From Sphaerosporella brunnea (taxonomy: Eukaryota; Ascomycota; Pezizomycetes; Pezizales; Pyronemataceae), in NCBI GenBank assembly GCA_008704415.1, contig VXIS01000013.1:62001-126000 (forward strand): a DNA stretch of 64,000 nt. Direction: 5' to 3'. Positions within the stretch are counted from its first letter, which is position 1, and every line of letters starts with the position of its first letter. The notes beneath the pieces are model-generated. The model searched no databases. It had not been told where the DNA came from and saw only the letters and a program-made list of their open reading frames with translations. Positions 12,135 through 22,921 of the stretch are shown piece by piece. The translations under genes and the position numbers were made by a program.

Positions 12135-12938
12135 GTAGGTGTAGCGGGACGAGTTGAGATTGTACCATCACATAGTTGTGTGTATTTTATTTAGGTGTGG
12201 GCAGGGAGGGCGACTGAGGGCAAATATGTGGAATGGAAGGTGAAGTCTTTCCTTCAACTGGTTATCTTGCGTTTGCGTTGCTTTGTTTTTGTTTCTGTTT
12301 TTTTCTTGTCATTTCTGGTGCTGGGGATGGGGAATAGATTGGCTATATATCATGACATCTTTTGGGGAGATGTTGAGAGAGTGTGTGATTGTGTGCTTGG
12401 GAGCATTTTTATATATAGGCTCTAGAGACGGACGGCTTCACGTAATGATGACATTTGCTTAGGCAATCCTACTACCATCACTATCATCCCACGATTTGCG
12501 GGCAGCCATTCGCATCTTCGTGCCCTGGGGGGGTTGCAGGTGTTTACGCTCTACAGCAGCTTGTCTTGGGGATCGATTACAGCTCCAGAATTCCTGTCCT
12601 ACATGTCCACCAGTGACTAAACCAAAGGGTGGATAGTGGTCGGCTCTGGTTGTTTTTTGAGCTGACTCCGAAGCTGGAGACAGGCCCCACGTGCCCGGGC
12701 CACTGGTTCGGTTCTTCCCGCAAGGCGCCACACCCACTCGTATTCTGCGCATGGATCGGGTCATGTACGCGATCGCTGCTGCGCCCACGGTTCGCTGCTT
12801 CCCAACGGGTGAGGCGAGGGCTGACGACTCGGGTCGCGTGGACGAGAAGCTCGCCGGGAGGGAGGGTGAAATACTCCCTCCCCCCCGCTCCGTGAAGATA
12901 CAGAGGGAGACCTGGCTCATACATACACACACGCAAAT
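12135..12938. other. Intergenic region between KGD2 and the CorA-type gene
   Basis: No gene supported. It contains the KGD2 3' UTR (T-rich near 12290-12320) and the promoter and leader of the CorA-type gene. The long minus-strand ORF here is antisense to the next gene's 5' end and shows no family features. Confidence 0.5.
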
Positions 12939-15104
12939 ATGGATCGGGTTCGTTCCGCGAATGATAATGTCACGCTTTCGAGAACGGATACGGGCACGAC
13001 GACTAGGCGGAGCAGCGCAGAGCTGCTCAAGCCGCGGCTTTCGCTGCCGCGGAAAGCTGGACGTGCCAGGTCGCCGGGACTGCAGTGGCATCGCGAGTAC
13101 ACCGAGGAGTCGTGCAGACGCCCGCGGGTGCTGATGATCGACTACGTGCGCAAGGAAAGCGGCGGCGGCGGCGGCGCGCACACGCGCAAAGTCCTCGCCG
13201 AGGAGATCCACGATCTCGCCGCGCTGGAGCAGGTGTACGTGCGGGGGGCGCGGAACGCTGGCGCTGGGGGGGGCGACGACGGCGGCGACGGGGGCGACGA
13301 GCTGCTCGATCTGCGGCTGTTCCACGTGCAAAACTGGCCCGAGGCGGCGCATTTCTTGAGCCACAAGTTCCGCCTGCGAGAGCAGGACCCGCTGACGGGC
13401 CAGGCCGGCTTCGCCGACTGGATCGCGCAGAAGAAGCCGCGGCGCCGCGCCGGAAAACCCCTGCTCATGGCCAAAACTTGGAAGCTGTCGAGTGATCCGT
13501 GGAGACGCGTCACCAAGTGCGCCGTCGGCCTCGACGTCATGAAGCGCTATCGATGCCTACACCTGGAGAATCCCCAGGCCGAGAGGCAGAAGCCCACCAG
13601 AGTCACGGGCTTGATGGGGTATGACGCCGACGAAATCCCCGTGCTGCATTCGAACGTGTTCGCGCAGAGGACCTCCATGTACGTCCAGTATTCGCAGCCG
13701 GACCTGCAAACACCCGGGCCGGAGCTGGTCGCCCCGTATCGCTCCCACGACGTTTCGCGTTACGACAATGGCAACTGCATCGTCATCTTTGACAACTCGG
13801 ACTCGCACAGCATCTACGACACCATCATCGCCGCACGCGGGGAATGGGAATCCCGCTGGCGCCGCCTGCCCTTCTATCTCCGCAACGTAAAACAGGAGCA
13901 CGGAGACGAAGGCGAAAGCATGACCGCAGAGTGCATGCGAACCATCACTCAAGACTTCTTCAAAGCCGTCGCCGAGAACTGGGACGACCTCCTGGACGCC
14001 AGCTGGGACCACATCTCCATCCTCGAAGACCAGATCTACGAGCACCCGGCGGACGAATCGCGGGCCCCAAGCTTGTGGAAAAACCAGGCGAAATGGCTGG
14101 TCTATGAAAAAATCATGTATGGCCACCAAGACGCCGTCAACGACTTGAGGAAATACCTGGTCGAGCTGGACGGGGACCTGAGCGACGAGGGCCAGTGGCT
14201 TCGGGAATCTCCCGCAGATTTCACACGCCTGGGGAACCAGATCGAAGAAGACCTGGTCAAGCGCACCAACAACCTCTCAGACCTGATGTACAAATCCGTC
14301 GGGATCCGCGACAGCCACGAATCCCTCCGCCTCGGCGCCTCGATGTGGCGGCTTTCCTGGATCACGTTTATCTTTCTCCCCCTCACCTTCCTGGTCTCCT
14401 TCTTCGGCATGAACGTCGACACCTTCAAGGGCAACCCCTCGATAAAATGGTACTTCATCTCGGCCGTGCCGTTCATGTTGTTTGTCCTCCTCCTGTGGTA
14501 CATCCTAAAACACCTGTTCGCAAAGTCGCGGCAGCAGCCTTTGCAGCGCGGCGCCTACGAGGCACTCTTTACAGAGCTGCAAAGCCGCCGGCCCGACCTC
14601 TTCACACGCCAGGGCCCAAGAGACTACATCCGGCCGGCCGACCGCAAGTCCCGCTGGAAATGGCGCCTGATCCAGCACTGGACTGCCGGCGACGCGGTCC
14701 CGCGCGCCGCCGGCTCCGCCGCCGCAGAAGAGGAACCCGTCGGCCAATGGAACCGTCTGAAACGCTACCTGATCCAGCGCTGGACGGCCGAAATCAACAT
14801 CTCCGCCCCCCCGGCCGATATCGAGGCCACCGGACCACTCATTTCTGCCGCGCTGCACCAGAGCGTCCTCCCCGCCGTCGTCGCCGCCGTCGAGCCCGCT
14901 ACTCCAAGCTTGCGATCCGTAATGTCGGTTGTCCCCGAGTCAAGAGCCGCCGAGCAGGCGCAGGAGCACCTGGAGCTCCCGGAGTGGAATAGTGGCCTTT
15001 TAGTCGAGGAGCGCACCGAGGGGGCGGATGGGAGTTGGGCGCAGGGCGACGGCGACGCCGTTGACGCTGGAGGCACCGGGCCGGAGAATAAGAACATGTC
15101 TTAG
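12939..15104 (+). CDS. CorA-type divalent-cation (Mg2+) transporter-like protein
   Basis: An uninterrupted ORF of 721 residues. The CorA signature Gly-Met-Asn is at residues 490-492 in FFGMNVDTF. A hydrophobic helix lies immediately before it (about 470-489) and a second after it (about 503-522), the two-helix CorA pore. Before the pore there is a long acidic/helical cytosolic part, including ITQDFFKAVAENWDDLL and DLVKRTNNLSDLMYKS, that matches the funnel and stalk helix of fungal CorA-like proteins. The N-terminal 150 residues are low-complexity (Gly/Asp runs near 106-125). The 170-residue tail after the pore is also low-complexity. The start is the first ATG after stops in all frames. It could be a plasma-membrane Alr-type carrier or one of the many fungal CorA-like proteins of unproven substrate, so I give no gene symbol. 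Confidence 0.85.
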   Translation: MDRVRSANDNVTLSRTDTGTTTRRSSAELLKPRLSLPRKAGRARSPGLQWHREYTEESCRRPRVLMIDYVRKESGGGGGAHTRKVLAEEIHDLAALEQVYVRGARNAGAGGGDDGGDGGDELLDLRLFHVQNWPEAAHFLSHKFRLREQDPLTGQAGFADWIAQKKPRRRAGKPLLMAKTWKLSSDPWRRVTKCAVGLDVMKRYRCLHLENPQAERQKPTRVTGLMGYDADEIPVLHSNVFAQRTSMYVQYSQPDLQTPGPELVAPYRSHDVSRYDNGNCIVIFDNSDSHSIYDTIIAARGEWESRWRRLPFYLRNVKQEHGDEGESMTAECMRTITQDFFKAVAENWDDLLDASWDHISILEDQIYEHPADESRAPSLWKNQAKWLVYEKIMYGHQDAVNDLRKYLVELDGDLSDEGQWLRESPADFTRLGNQIEEDLVKRTNNLSDLMYKSVGIRDSHESLRLGASMWRLSWITFIFLPLTFLVSFFGMNVDTFKGNPSIKWYFISAVPFMLFVLLLWYILKHLFAKSRQQPLQRGAYEALFTELQSRRPDLFTRQGPRDYIRPADRKSRWKWRLIQHWTAGDAVPRAAGSAAAEEEPVGQWNRLKRYLIQRWTAEINISAPPADIEATGPLISAALHQSVLPAVVAAVEPATPSLRSVMSVVPESRAAEQAQEHLELPEWNSGLLVEERTEGADGSWAQGDGDAVDAGGTGPENKNMS

Positions 15105-16209
15105 AGCTAGATTTTTTTTTTTTTTTTTGTGCGCAATGCGGAGATACCTTCTTTCTTTTTTTTTTTTTTTTAATGGATTATGGAGAATGTGATTTGTGAC
15201 GGCAAGGCAATGGATGGATCCCTTCCCATCAATGCGAGTGCTACATCATGAAAAGCTGATCCCCACACCTGGTCTGGTGATAAACCAACCGGTCCGGTAT
15301 GCAAGCAGAAGCTGGGGCCCCTCTCACACACAAACAGGAACGGGGGGAGGAAGCCTGACACACACACCCCCCTGCGCGGCGCGTCTCACCTGAGGGATCA
15401 TCCCGCATTTTTTTGAAGATGGATATAGGTACGAGTATATGCCTTTCATGGGGCACCAAACATCTTTTTTCTCTCTCTCTCCGAGCGAAAACGAAAGCTA
15501 GCTTCGCACAACTCGGTTCCGAGATTGTTCTTGTTGTTGTGTGTGTGAAAATATATTCTCGGACGAGACTGGGGCTGGGTGCTAGCTATCATACAATTGC
15601 AAGCCGCGGGGGGGGGGGGGGAGAGTAATGGAACAGATAGTTGCGCGCGCTGTGCGGAGGAATAAATATTAAATAATAAACTTGTGCCGAGACCGGCGTC
15701 CATCGAGATCGCTATAGACTGAACTATCTGTCCCAAAGGTGCGGTATAACGTTTCTGCTTGCTTGCTTGCTTGCTTCTCATCTTTTGCGCCGCCGCGGAC
15801 CGACCGAAGCTTGCGGCCAGATTTTATCATCATCGTCATTTTTGCGAGCGCGTAGCGCACAGCGTGTAGCGTGTGGCCTGTGGGGATCGGCAGATACCTT
15901 CACCCGGGGCGAAACAGAACGCTATGTATACCAGTTTTCAACTCAGAGTGAGAAACTGTGAAGTTGGTGGGGCTATGTAGGAAAAAAAGGTATTGATATT
16001 CTAGCCAACATTGCACCGGAGAACCATCCGAGCAAGAAACAAGGTCAAAGAGAGAAGTCAAACCTCCAAAAGTAAAGTCACCGACGAGTACTCGGCAAAG
16101 GAATCAAGTTTATGTAACGTAATCACCTCCCTAAGGGTTTCCCAACAAGTGCCAGCACAACGAATCCAAAAAAGAAAAAAAAAGAAAAAAAACAGCGCAT
16201 CTAGCTCCC
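15105..16209. other. Intergenic region, convergent genes
   Basis: No gene seen. T runs near 15111-15127 and 15157-15171 probably mark the CorA-type 3' end. A 14-base G run lies at 15608-15621, and four TGCT/TTGC units at about 15759-15776. Confidence 0.5.
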
Positions 16210-17706
16210 CTAGCACCCAGTTGTTTGCGGTGCTGTAACAGCTGCCTGCGTTGGCACTTGAGCATACTTTCCCCGCAGCTCGTCCACTTCTTTCTGCAGC
16301 TTTTCTAGGTTGAGCAGGATATCTGTTGCTTCCTTCTCCTCTATACTCGGGGATGCGGGACGCACATCCACGTCGGCCCCTCGTTCGGTGTCGATTGACC
16401 TTCGAGGGGGCGGCGGAGGTGGAGCCGTGGACATCGGCCGTCCTCTGATGTTAGCATTTGGCCCAGGCGGGGCGCCGCGTGATGAGGTACTTTTGGATCT
16501 TCTCACCGGCGGCGGCGGTGGCGGTGTTGGTGATTTGGCCGGTTTTTGGTTCTCGGTCTTCTCCGTTGTAGCTGGAGTGGATGGACGATTCAGAGTGGAC
16601 TGACGTCTAGAGACTGGTGGCGGTGGCGCCATTTTCTTCTCTATTTCCGCTGCCCCAAGCGCCGCTGCAGGCGGAGGTGGGGGCGGTGGTGGAAGTGGCC
16701 TATCCGTTTCCTTGACCGAAGGCGGTCGATTGCTAGTGGGAGTCGACGGCATGGTCTGCGCAAGGGAGCTGGACGTTGACAACAATGATTTCCCGCCAGA
16801 TCGCGTTCGAGGTTTTGGGGGTGGAGGCTTTACTCGAGTTGACGATGATCTTGACAGTGTACCTGAAGTTGAAACTACGGGAATAGATTCAGAATTTGCC
16901 TTTTCCGTTCCACTCTTTTGGATTTGCGGGGAAGCGTCTGCGTCCGGTGGGTTTGTGGCTCCGTCAATGATTGGCTCCGACACCGACCGCCGACTGACAG
17001 ACGATAAATTCGAGCTATTACTACCATCTATAGTTGTTATTGGCTGCTGCGAGACCTGGCCGGTCAACATTAATTGCTTGAACGCTTCGGCATCTAAAGA
17101 CTGTCGACTGCTGCCGGTGGCTGCGAATGGTCTTCTGACAGAGCCTCCGCCGGCCAACGTGGACATGGCCAACGATTCTGTCGTCTCGCCGGAGGATATC
17201 GCTCGCGGGAGAAACGGGTTCGGAGACGCCGAAGCATTACTAACGACAGTCCCAGTGGATGATGGTACAGGCTCCTTTTCCGTCTCGGACGTGTCATATT
17301 CCTCGGCATTGAAGGGATCTTGTAGCGCATCGTGGTCTACCTGTTGATTCGTCGTCGGGGAAGTAAGTGACCCTACGCGAGAGGCACGTTTCCGCGGAGT
17401 GACAACAGGCGGTGGCGGCTTTGACCGCACTCGGTCCGGCGAGTGGGACGTGGGCGGAGGAGCACCTGGCGACGCGGGGACTTTGCACATAATGGCTCGT
17501 CAGCTGGGAATACCGGAGCAGACAAGCGGCTCCCTCAAGAGATTACCGTGATTGCCTGCCTCCACCGAGCTCTGAGTCTCCGAGCTGCCATCCCCGAGCA
17601 TGTGATGCACAGGCTCTGCCGGTAATTGCTCCTTTCGTTGTTCCTTCTGCTGTTTCTGCTGCAACAGCTGGAGTCGCCTGAAAGGATTGGAGATTGAAGT
17701 CTCCAT
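16210..17706 (-). CDS. Proline-rich protein with C-terminal coiled-coil segment
   Basis: Two exons, 17706-17547 and 17480-16210 (66-nt intron with GTAATC donor), encode about 476 residues. The N-terminus has an NPFRRLQLLQQKQQKEQRK segment. The middle is Ser/Thr-rich, with a DPFNAEEYDTSE motif and an EAFKQLMLTG motif. The C-terminal half has several runs of six to ten prolines flanked by basic residues (PPPPPPVRRSKS style), which are typical SH3/WW/profilin targets. The last 50 residues (ATDILLNLEKLQKEVDELRG) look like a short coiled coil. Proteins of this shape in filamentous fungi are usually tied to cortical actin or endocytosis, but I recognise no specific orthologue. The spacing of motifs suggests an intact gene. 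Confidence 0.7.
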
Positions 17707-19393
17707 TTTTGCGGGGTAAACGATACTCCGCAGGCGATGAGCTGAGCTTACGAATAATGCGGACAGACGGTATCGGTACACGCGGCAAGCGGTCGGTTTG
17801 ACAATATCCTTGCTGAGGGGTTGACAGGTGATGGGATGAACGTATCGACTATTGGCACGTCCTCATCCGGGGTGGGGGGGGGGAGGGGGGGCGAAGGTAG
17901 CTACCGGACGGTGGTTGACGATGAGAAGCGATTTTTTTTTCTGTCGGCGATGCGAGCTCGAGTGGATGGAGGGAGAACAGTGAAACGTAACTGCGGACGA
18001 ATGAGCTGGCGACGTAAGCGTGACTTTCCATTCTGGGGGGGGGGGGGGGCTGTGTGGGTGGCCGTGGTGGAATATGCAGAGAAATGCATGATGTGATGTG
18101 TTTCGTTTCGTTTGTTCCGTTTGCGGGTGGGTTTCGACGCGGCATTTCGTATGGTGGCGGGCCTATGGGAGGAAGGCTCGGCTGCGACCCGCGGCAAACC
18201 CAACATCCGGCTCCGAACATATGTAAGTATGTCTACCGCGCGCACCGGCCCAAGGCTCGGCGGTGGCGACGATAATTGTGGGCCCCCATTGCAAACGGCA
18301 TCTCTGGTCCAGAAAGAAAAAACCTAAGCATCAGCAGGGAAAGGAAACACTCTGGCCACGATTCACGCACTATAGCTGCCCGCTAACGACGCGGCGGCCG
18401 ATATCAAGCTGTGCGAGGTTGAACTTTCGTATTCATGGCTATCTTCAGCCTGCGAAAAGCAACGCGGAAAGTGATCGACCCCCCGAAAACCTCCCCGTAT
18501 CTCGTGCCCTGGAAATCGGGCTAGCTGATCAACTGGTGTCTTCCAATAAGTACCTCATCTGTCCGTGACAGATTGTTCCGAGCGTCACGACAGCGCTCAC
18601 GTTCTGCTGCAGTCTTTCGTACAGGTACATGCATATGCTCGCCATGCTATGTAGTGCCACAATTGAGGATGTTGTGGCCTGCGGGGCCCACGTGGTATTA
18701 TGTACTCCACAGGTATGTGTGCGATTTGCTTGTTGTGCTGAACCAATGATTGATTGCTACGCTATGTATGTGTGCATGTGTGCAGTGTATGACCTGCCGG
18801 GTTGAACCGCAACGGTGGCTCCGGGGAGGGGTGCTGGTGCATCCTCGAATTGTGGGGATGCACTATCGTGGTGGTTGATGGGAGGCTTGTCCGGGACAAG
18901 CTCGAAGCGGATTGGGCGCCGCGGGATATAAACAAATGTTTACGGCTACTTAACTTGCGGGTTGCATGGCTAGGAGAAGTCGTGCCGTGTCACCACTGTT
19001 ACTAATTCCTGGCGGAGGGGAGCCAATAGTTTCCTGGCGGGCTATATGTGAAAATTTTTTTGACCGTAGGGGCAGTCCATTTAAACGTCTCATCCAATCC
19101 CTTCGCTGATCCTTGACGAGACAGGTTTTAATTTACGCTCGACCAAGCGAACCACTAACTCCCGATCAAATGAAGGGTTGCCAGCAGGCAGAAACTTTTG
19201 TTTTGCCAATAGTGCAGTGCAGTGTAGGGCTTCCGCGCCGATCCGGTGAAAAAGGTTGCGTTGCGTTGCCAGCTGGACCGAGTGATGCATCAACAAATCA
19301 TGTCTTTGCTCGAGCAGAAATGGCTCCATGGAAATTGACTACTCCCAGTTCGGGTTCACGTGCCTCATCCCAGAGAACCAGTACATACCACAG

Positions 19394-19443
19394 CTGCTGG
19401 CGAACTGCTGGCGAACTGCTGGCGAACTGCTGGCGAACTGCTG
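19394..19443. repeat. 11-base tandem repeat
   Basis: CTGCTGGCGAA is repeated four times without error, followed by a six-base partial unit. Confidence 0.9.
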
Positions 19444-20875
19444 CTATTCTGAGTTTCTGCCTCAGCCCCCCGCCCCCCCCCCTCCCCTTGATGTTTTTTG
19501 GTGGGCCACCATGCCGGAAGAATACTCAGGTGGCGCCCCGTCATCCACGGTAATGGCTGGCTGAATAGTCAGATCCAACAAAATTAACCACAGTCGTCCA
19601 TTTAAGCTTATAAACTCTCCGATCGATAGGACCCTTTAATTTCCAGACGGGGTATGTAGGGTGCCACACCCATGCACTTGTGTAAAATAACCTCCTTCTG
19701 ACATCACCTCGCATGGCAGTTTTTTGGAGCTCTCTCCCAGTTCCCGCATAGCTATCCCTCTCCGCTGGCAGAACTTTCAATGTGGGATATCATTGGCCAT
19801 GAGTCCCACCACTACCGCCGCCGCGTAAGCCGCTAACTGCGCGGGTATGCTACTCTCGGCCCGTCGTTAGTTGTTACTCGTTATTATTACCCGCCACTAG
19901 TCACACGAGCACTGTCTGAGGTGTCTTCGGAGGCGGAAATCCTAGACGGGGGGAGCCCCCCCGGCCGATGTTCTTCTAGGTATATGTAGTTGACAGGTGG
20001 CCGCTGAGCATGAAGCCATGCCTTGATACCTGCTTGTTGATCACGAACAACTTCAACTCCTCTTTGCAAAGATCTACGGTCCTCGCTTCGATAAATGAAG
20101 GGCATCTCATCCATGATGGAAGCCGGAGACACGACTGAAATATGCCTCCCGTGGCTTATAGCGATTCTCCGTTTGTCGTCCACCACTTTCCTGATTCATG
20201 CACTAAAGTTCTGCTAGCTGCCCTCCCGCGCCGCGGATGAAATATGTATGCCCCGGGATGAGCTAGCTTGAGCACATATTACTCTTCCTATTGCTGCAGC
20301 CTAAGGTATGCAAAAGTGGAGACACCACACTATATGACGATGTGACGATGCATACATCTTGTACTCTAGCCATATAGGTTTGTAGTTTGCATAAACCGTA
20401 CCTTTTTTTTTTTTTTTTTTCGAGGTTATGAAAGTAACGAAGCCACAGCACGGGACGAAGCAGTCCGAAGGTGTTTAAGTTGCCGGTTCACAAACGCGGG
20501 AGAATATTTGTTCCTCACGAGACCAATTCCTCTCTGTCGGACAAAAAAACTGGGGAGGTGCGAGTTGTGCTAGATGGATGTGCTGGATTTTGGTCTCAGC
20601 GGACGGCTGATTTCGTGCATGCTGGTTGGATAGCTCTGTGATAGGCGATGTGGGGATGTCGACTTCTCGAGGCACTTTTCTGGAAACGGATTGGGAACTG
20701 CGCTGCTTGACATTTGCGTGCGTTGACACTTCGCGTCTACTTACATCCAAGCAGGTACACACTTCACGGTCATATCTTGAGTACACCACGCGGCGCTCTT
20801 TCGTCGGCGGAGAATTGTTGACGATGGGGCGGATAACCTGCCGTACGATCTGTATAGACTGTCAGGGCTAGGGGA

Positions 20876-20920
20876 CAGCAAGAACAGCAAGAACAGCAAG
20901 AACAGCAAAAACAGCAAGTA
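20876..20920. repeat. 9-base tandem repeat
   Basis: About five units of ACAGCAAGA, with one A variant in the fourth unit. Confidence 0.85.
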
Positions 20921-22480
20921 AGAAGTCTCTCGATTCGTGCGCCAATCGCTGTGGCTCGGATCTTTTGCACCCCTGCAATCGACTTGTACGCGGTATGTAA
21001 TGCAGGTGTATTTATTGTACATATGTGTTGCATGTATGCACACATATGCAAGCTGGAATGGGGGCTAATTGGCAAATGCCAATGCACTCAATCAGTCAAT
21101 CAATCGAGTCGAATCGAGTCCCAAGCTTGCTCTCTCCTCTCCGGCCCTCGCTCGCTCGTGGCACGTCCCTTCAACCTGACAACACGGTGATGGCCAACAT
21201 CTCAGCGGTGCCTTTCCGGGGGACCCATCCGCCACGAGAAAGTTCGAAGGAAAAATAAAATATAAAAATCACTTTCGCCTAGACATATATTGCCCTCCAC
21301 ACTTCCCAAGAGGACGGTAGGGCTTGTAAATCGGCTTGCACTTTGCGGGATCGGGTTTGTGGGGAGGCGTGGGAGGTGGTTTGCAATGCATGAAGACACC
21401 TCATGCGGCCTAGAACGCCTACTTCTGCAAGTGATGTGGCCTCTTTGAGCTATGATATTCAAACCATCGTGAGCGTAGAAAAAGAAAAAAAGAACAAAAG
21501 AAAAAGGAAAGGAAAAAAGGAAAAAAGGAAAAAAGGGAAAAAAAGGAAAGAAGGCAAAAACAAAAAAAGTTGAGCGCACTATCAATAAATTCTGCCGCCT
21601 CGTAACTGGCTACCAGGTACCAGCCGAGTAAAAGCCATCTGTCACCGTAGCCGCACATTTGCTCCCCCAGGTCAGGGCACACGCCAAATTATAGCGTCGA
21701 CAATAAACGCTCACTTACCACCGCCGGAAACGACTCGTTTCGGCGGCAGCAAGGCACACTTCCTGTGCTTTCGGTTTCCCCTCGACGCGGCAGATCCCCG
21801 CCCCCCCCCCCCCCGGTATCCTGCTGTGGCGTGTGCGCATTGCGGGACCATCCAGCGGTTGACCGAACTGAGACGGGGCAATTAATATCAATCACGCCCT
21901 GCCATTGGCAGGTATAACGATTGGAAGGGCGAGCTTTGTGCAGTGGTGGGCTGCGCCGCTGTGCAACGCAGCTGCTTCAAACCTCCCAGCTGGGAAGGGC
22001 AGCACGCAGGTTCGGAAACCGGAGGGCAGAGGGAAAGGCTACCATATTTTTTTTTGTTTGCAATGTCGTAACGGAGGATCTCCTATTGAGTTTGAACCAA
22101 TATCGCAAAAACACGCCAGCCCGCAGGGCCGACCCCTTGGCTGGGGAGTCGAGGCGAAAAAAAAGTTTGGGAGGCCATTCTCGTTCGAATCTCTTGGGCC
22201 CTCTGTTGGGTCTACCGAAAAGGCGGGGTTAGCGTTGCATCTGGCAGACAAGGTGCTATGATGATGATGCTGCTGCTGTTGATGATGATGATGATGGCAG
22301 GCCTGCACCGTCTATTACCAGTGAAGGAGAGTCCGCTATATATTCGCGAGTTGAGCTCTCACATTTCAGTCTGGACCGACTCAATCTTTACGCTGAACGC
22401 AGTCTGCAATATCCCGGCACCACCAGAAAATTCCATCCGATCCAGTCTCGACTGCCAAAAAAACAATCGATCTGACCGCA

Positions 22481-22921
22481 ATGGACCCGATTATCGACCT
22501 CCGTAGCAACGCCGCGTTGCTGGCCCTGCATAATGAGTGGCCCGGTGCTCTCGTTCTTGTCTATTTCTACAAGGCCGACATTGACCTGGGAGCTTCGTAA
22601 GTTGCTGCTGCTTGGTTGTTCCGAGCCACAGAGGCGGTGCGTGAACTGACACCAGTGCGATAATGAAGCCGTACCGCCGAGCGTAGCTATCGGTCTGTTG
22701 CATCATCTATTCAATCCACCTCCTTCCATCGGCCGATTATTTTTACTCGGCTGGAGATCGACAGCGATCCGATCGTGCGGGACTGCCATGTGATCGACAG
22801 CGTCCCCATAATTCACTTCTTCATGGACGGCCAGGTTATCAGAAAGCTTGAAGAAATCACCGATACTCGTGTCTGGAAGTACGTCAACAGATTTGGCGAC
22901 CCCAAGCAGCCGGCCCATTAG
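22481..22921 (+). pseudogene. Thioredoxin-fold protein without the CxxC site, frame broken
   Basis: Exon 1 (22481-22596) starts at an ATG. It encodes NEWPGALVLVYFYKADIDLG, the first beta strands of a thioredoxin fold. A GTAAGT intron (22597-22655) leads to SAIMKPYRRA, which aligns with the helix after the usual CGPC. A stop at 22684-22686 then interrupts, and one base later the frame continues to 22921 with a thioredoxin C-terminal half: TRLEIDSDP, then SVPIIHFFMDGQVI with the cis-Pro loop before the strand. The active-site cysteines are replaced (Leu-Gly-Ala-Ser where Cys-Gly-Pro-Cys is expected). A single-base indel near 22684 is the simplest explanation, so this is a decayed gene or a sequence error. 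Confidence 0.5.

Larger units (their letters stand above)
17707..22480. other. Gene-poor 4.8 kb region
   Basis: I find no coding region with recognisable domains or consistent splice structure. It contains G runs (18035-18049), a C run (21801-21814), two short tandem arrays (19394-19443 and 20876-20920), an A/G-rich tract near 21478-21570 and an ATG/CTG microsatellite near 22257-22296. Regulatory or non-coding transcripts cannot be excluded. Confidence 0.55.

Noticed and set aside
12459..13364. 301-codon minus-strand ORF
   Set aside because: Overlaps the 5' part of the CorA-type gene on the other strand. Low-complexity, and no splice or start support.
16310..17347. Plus-strand ORFs rich in Gly
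   Set aside because: Mirror of the poly-proline codons of the minus-strand gene.
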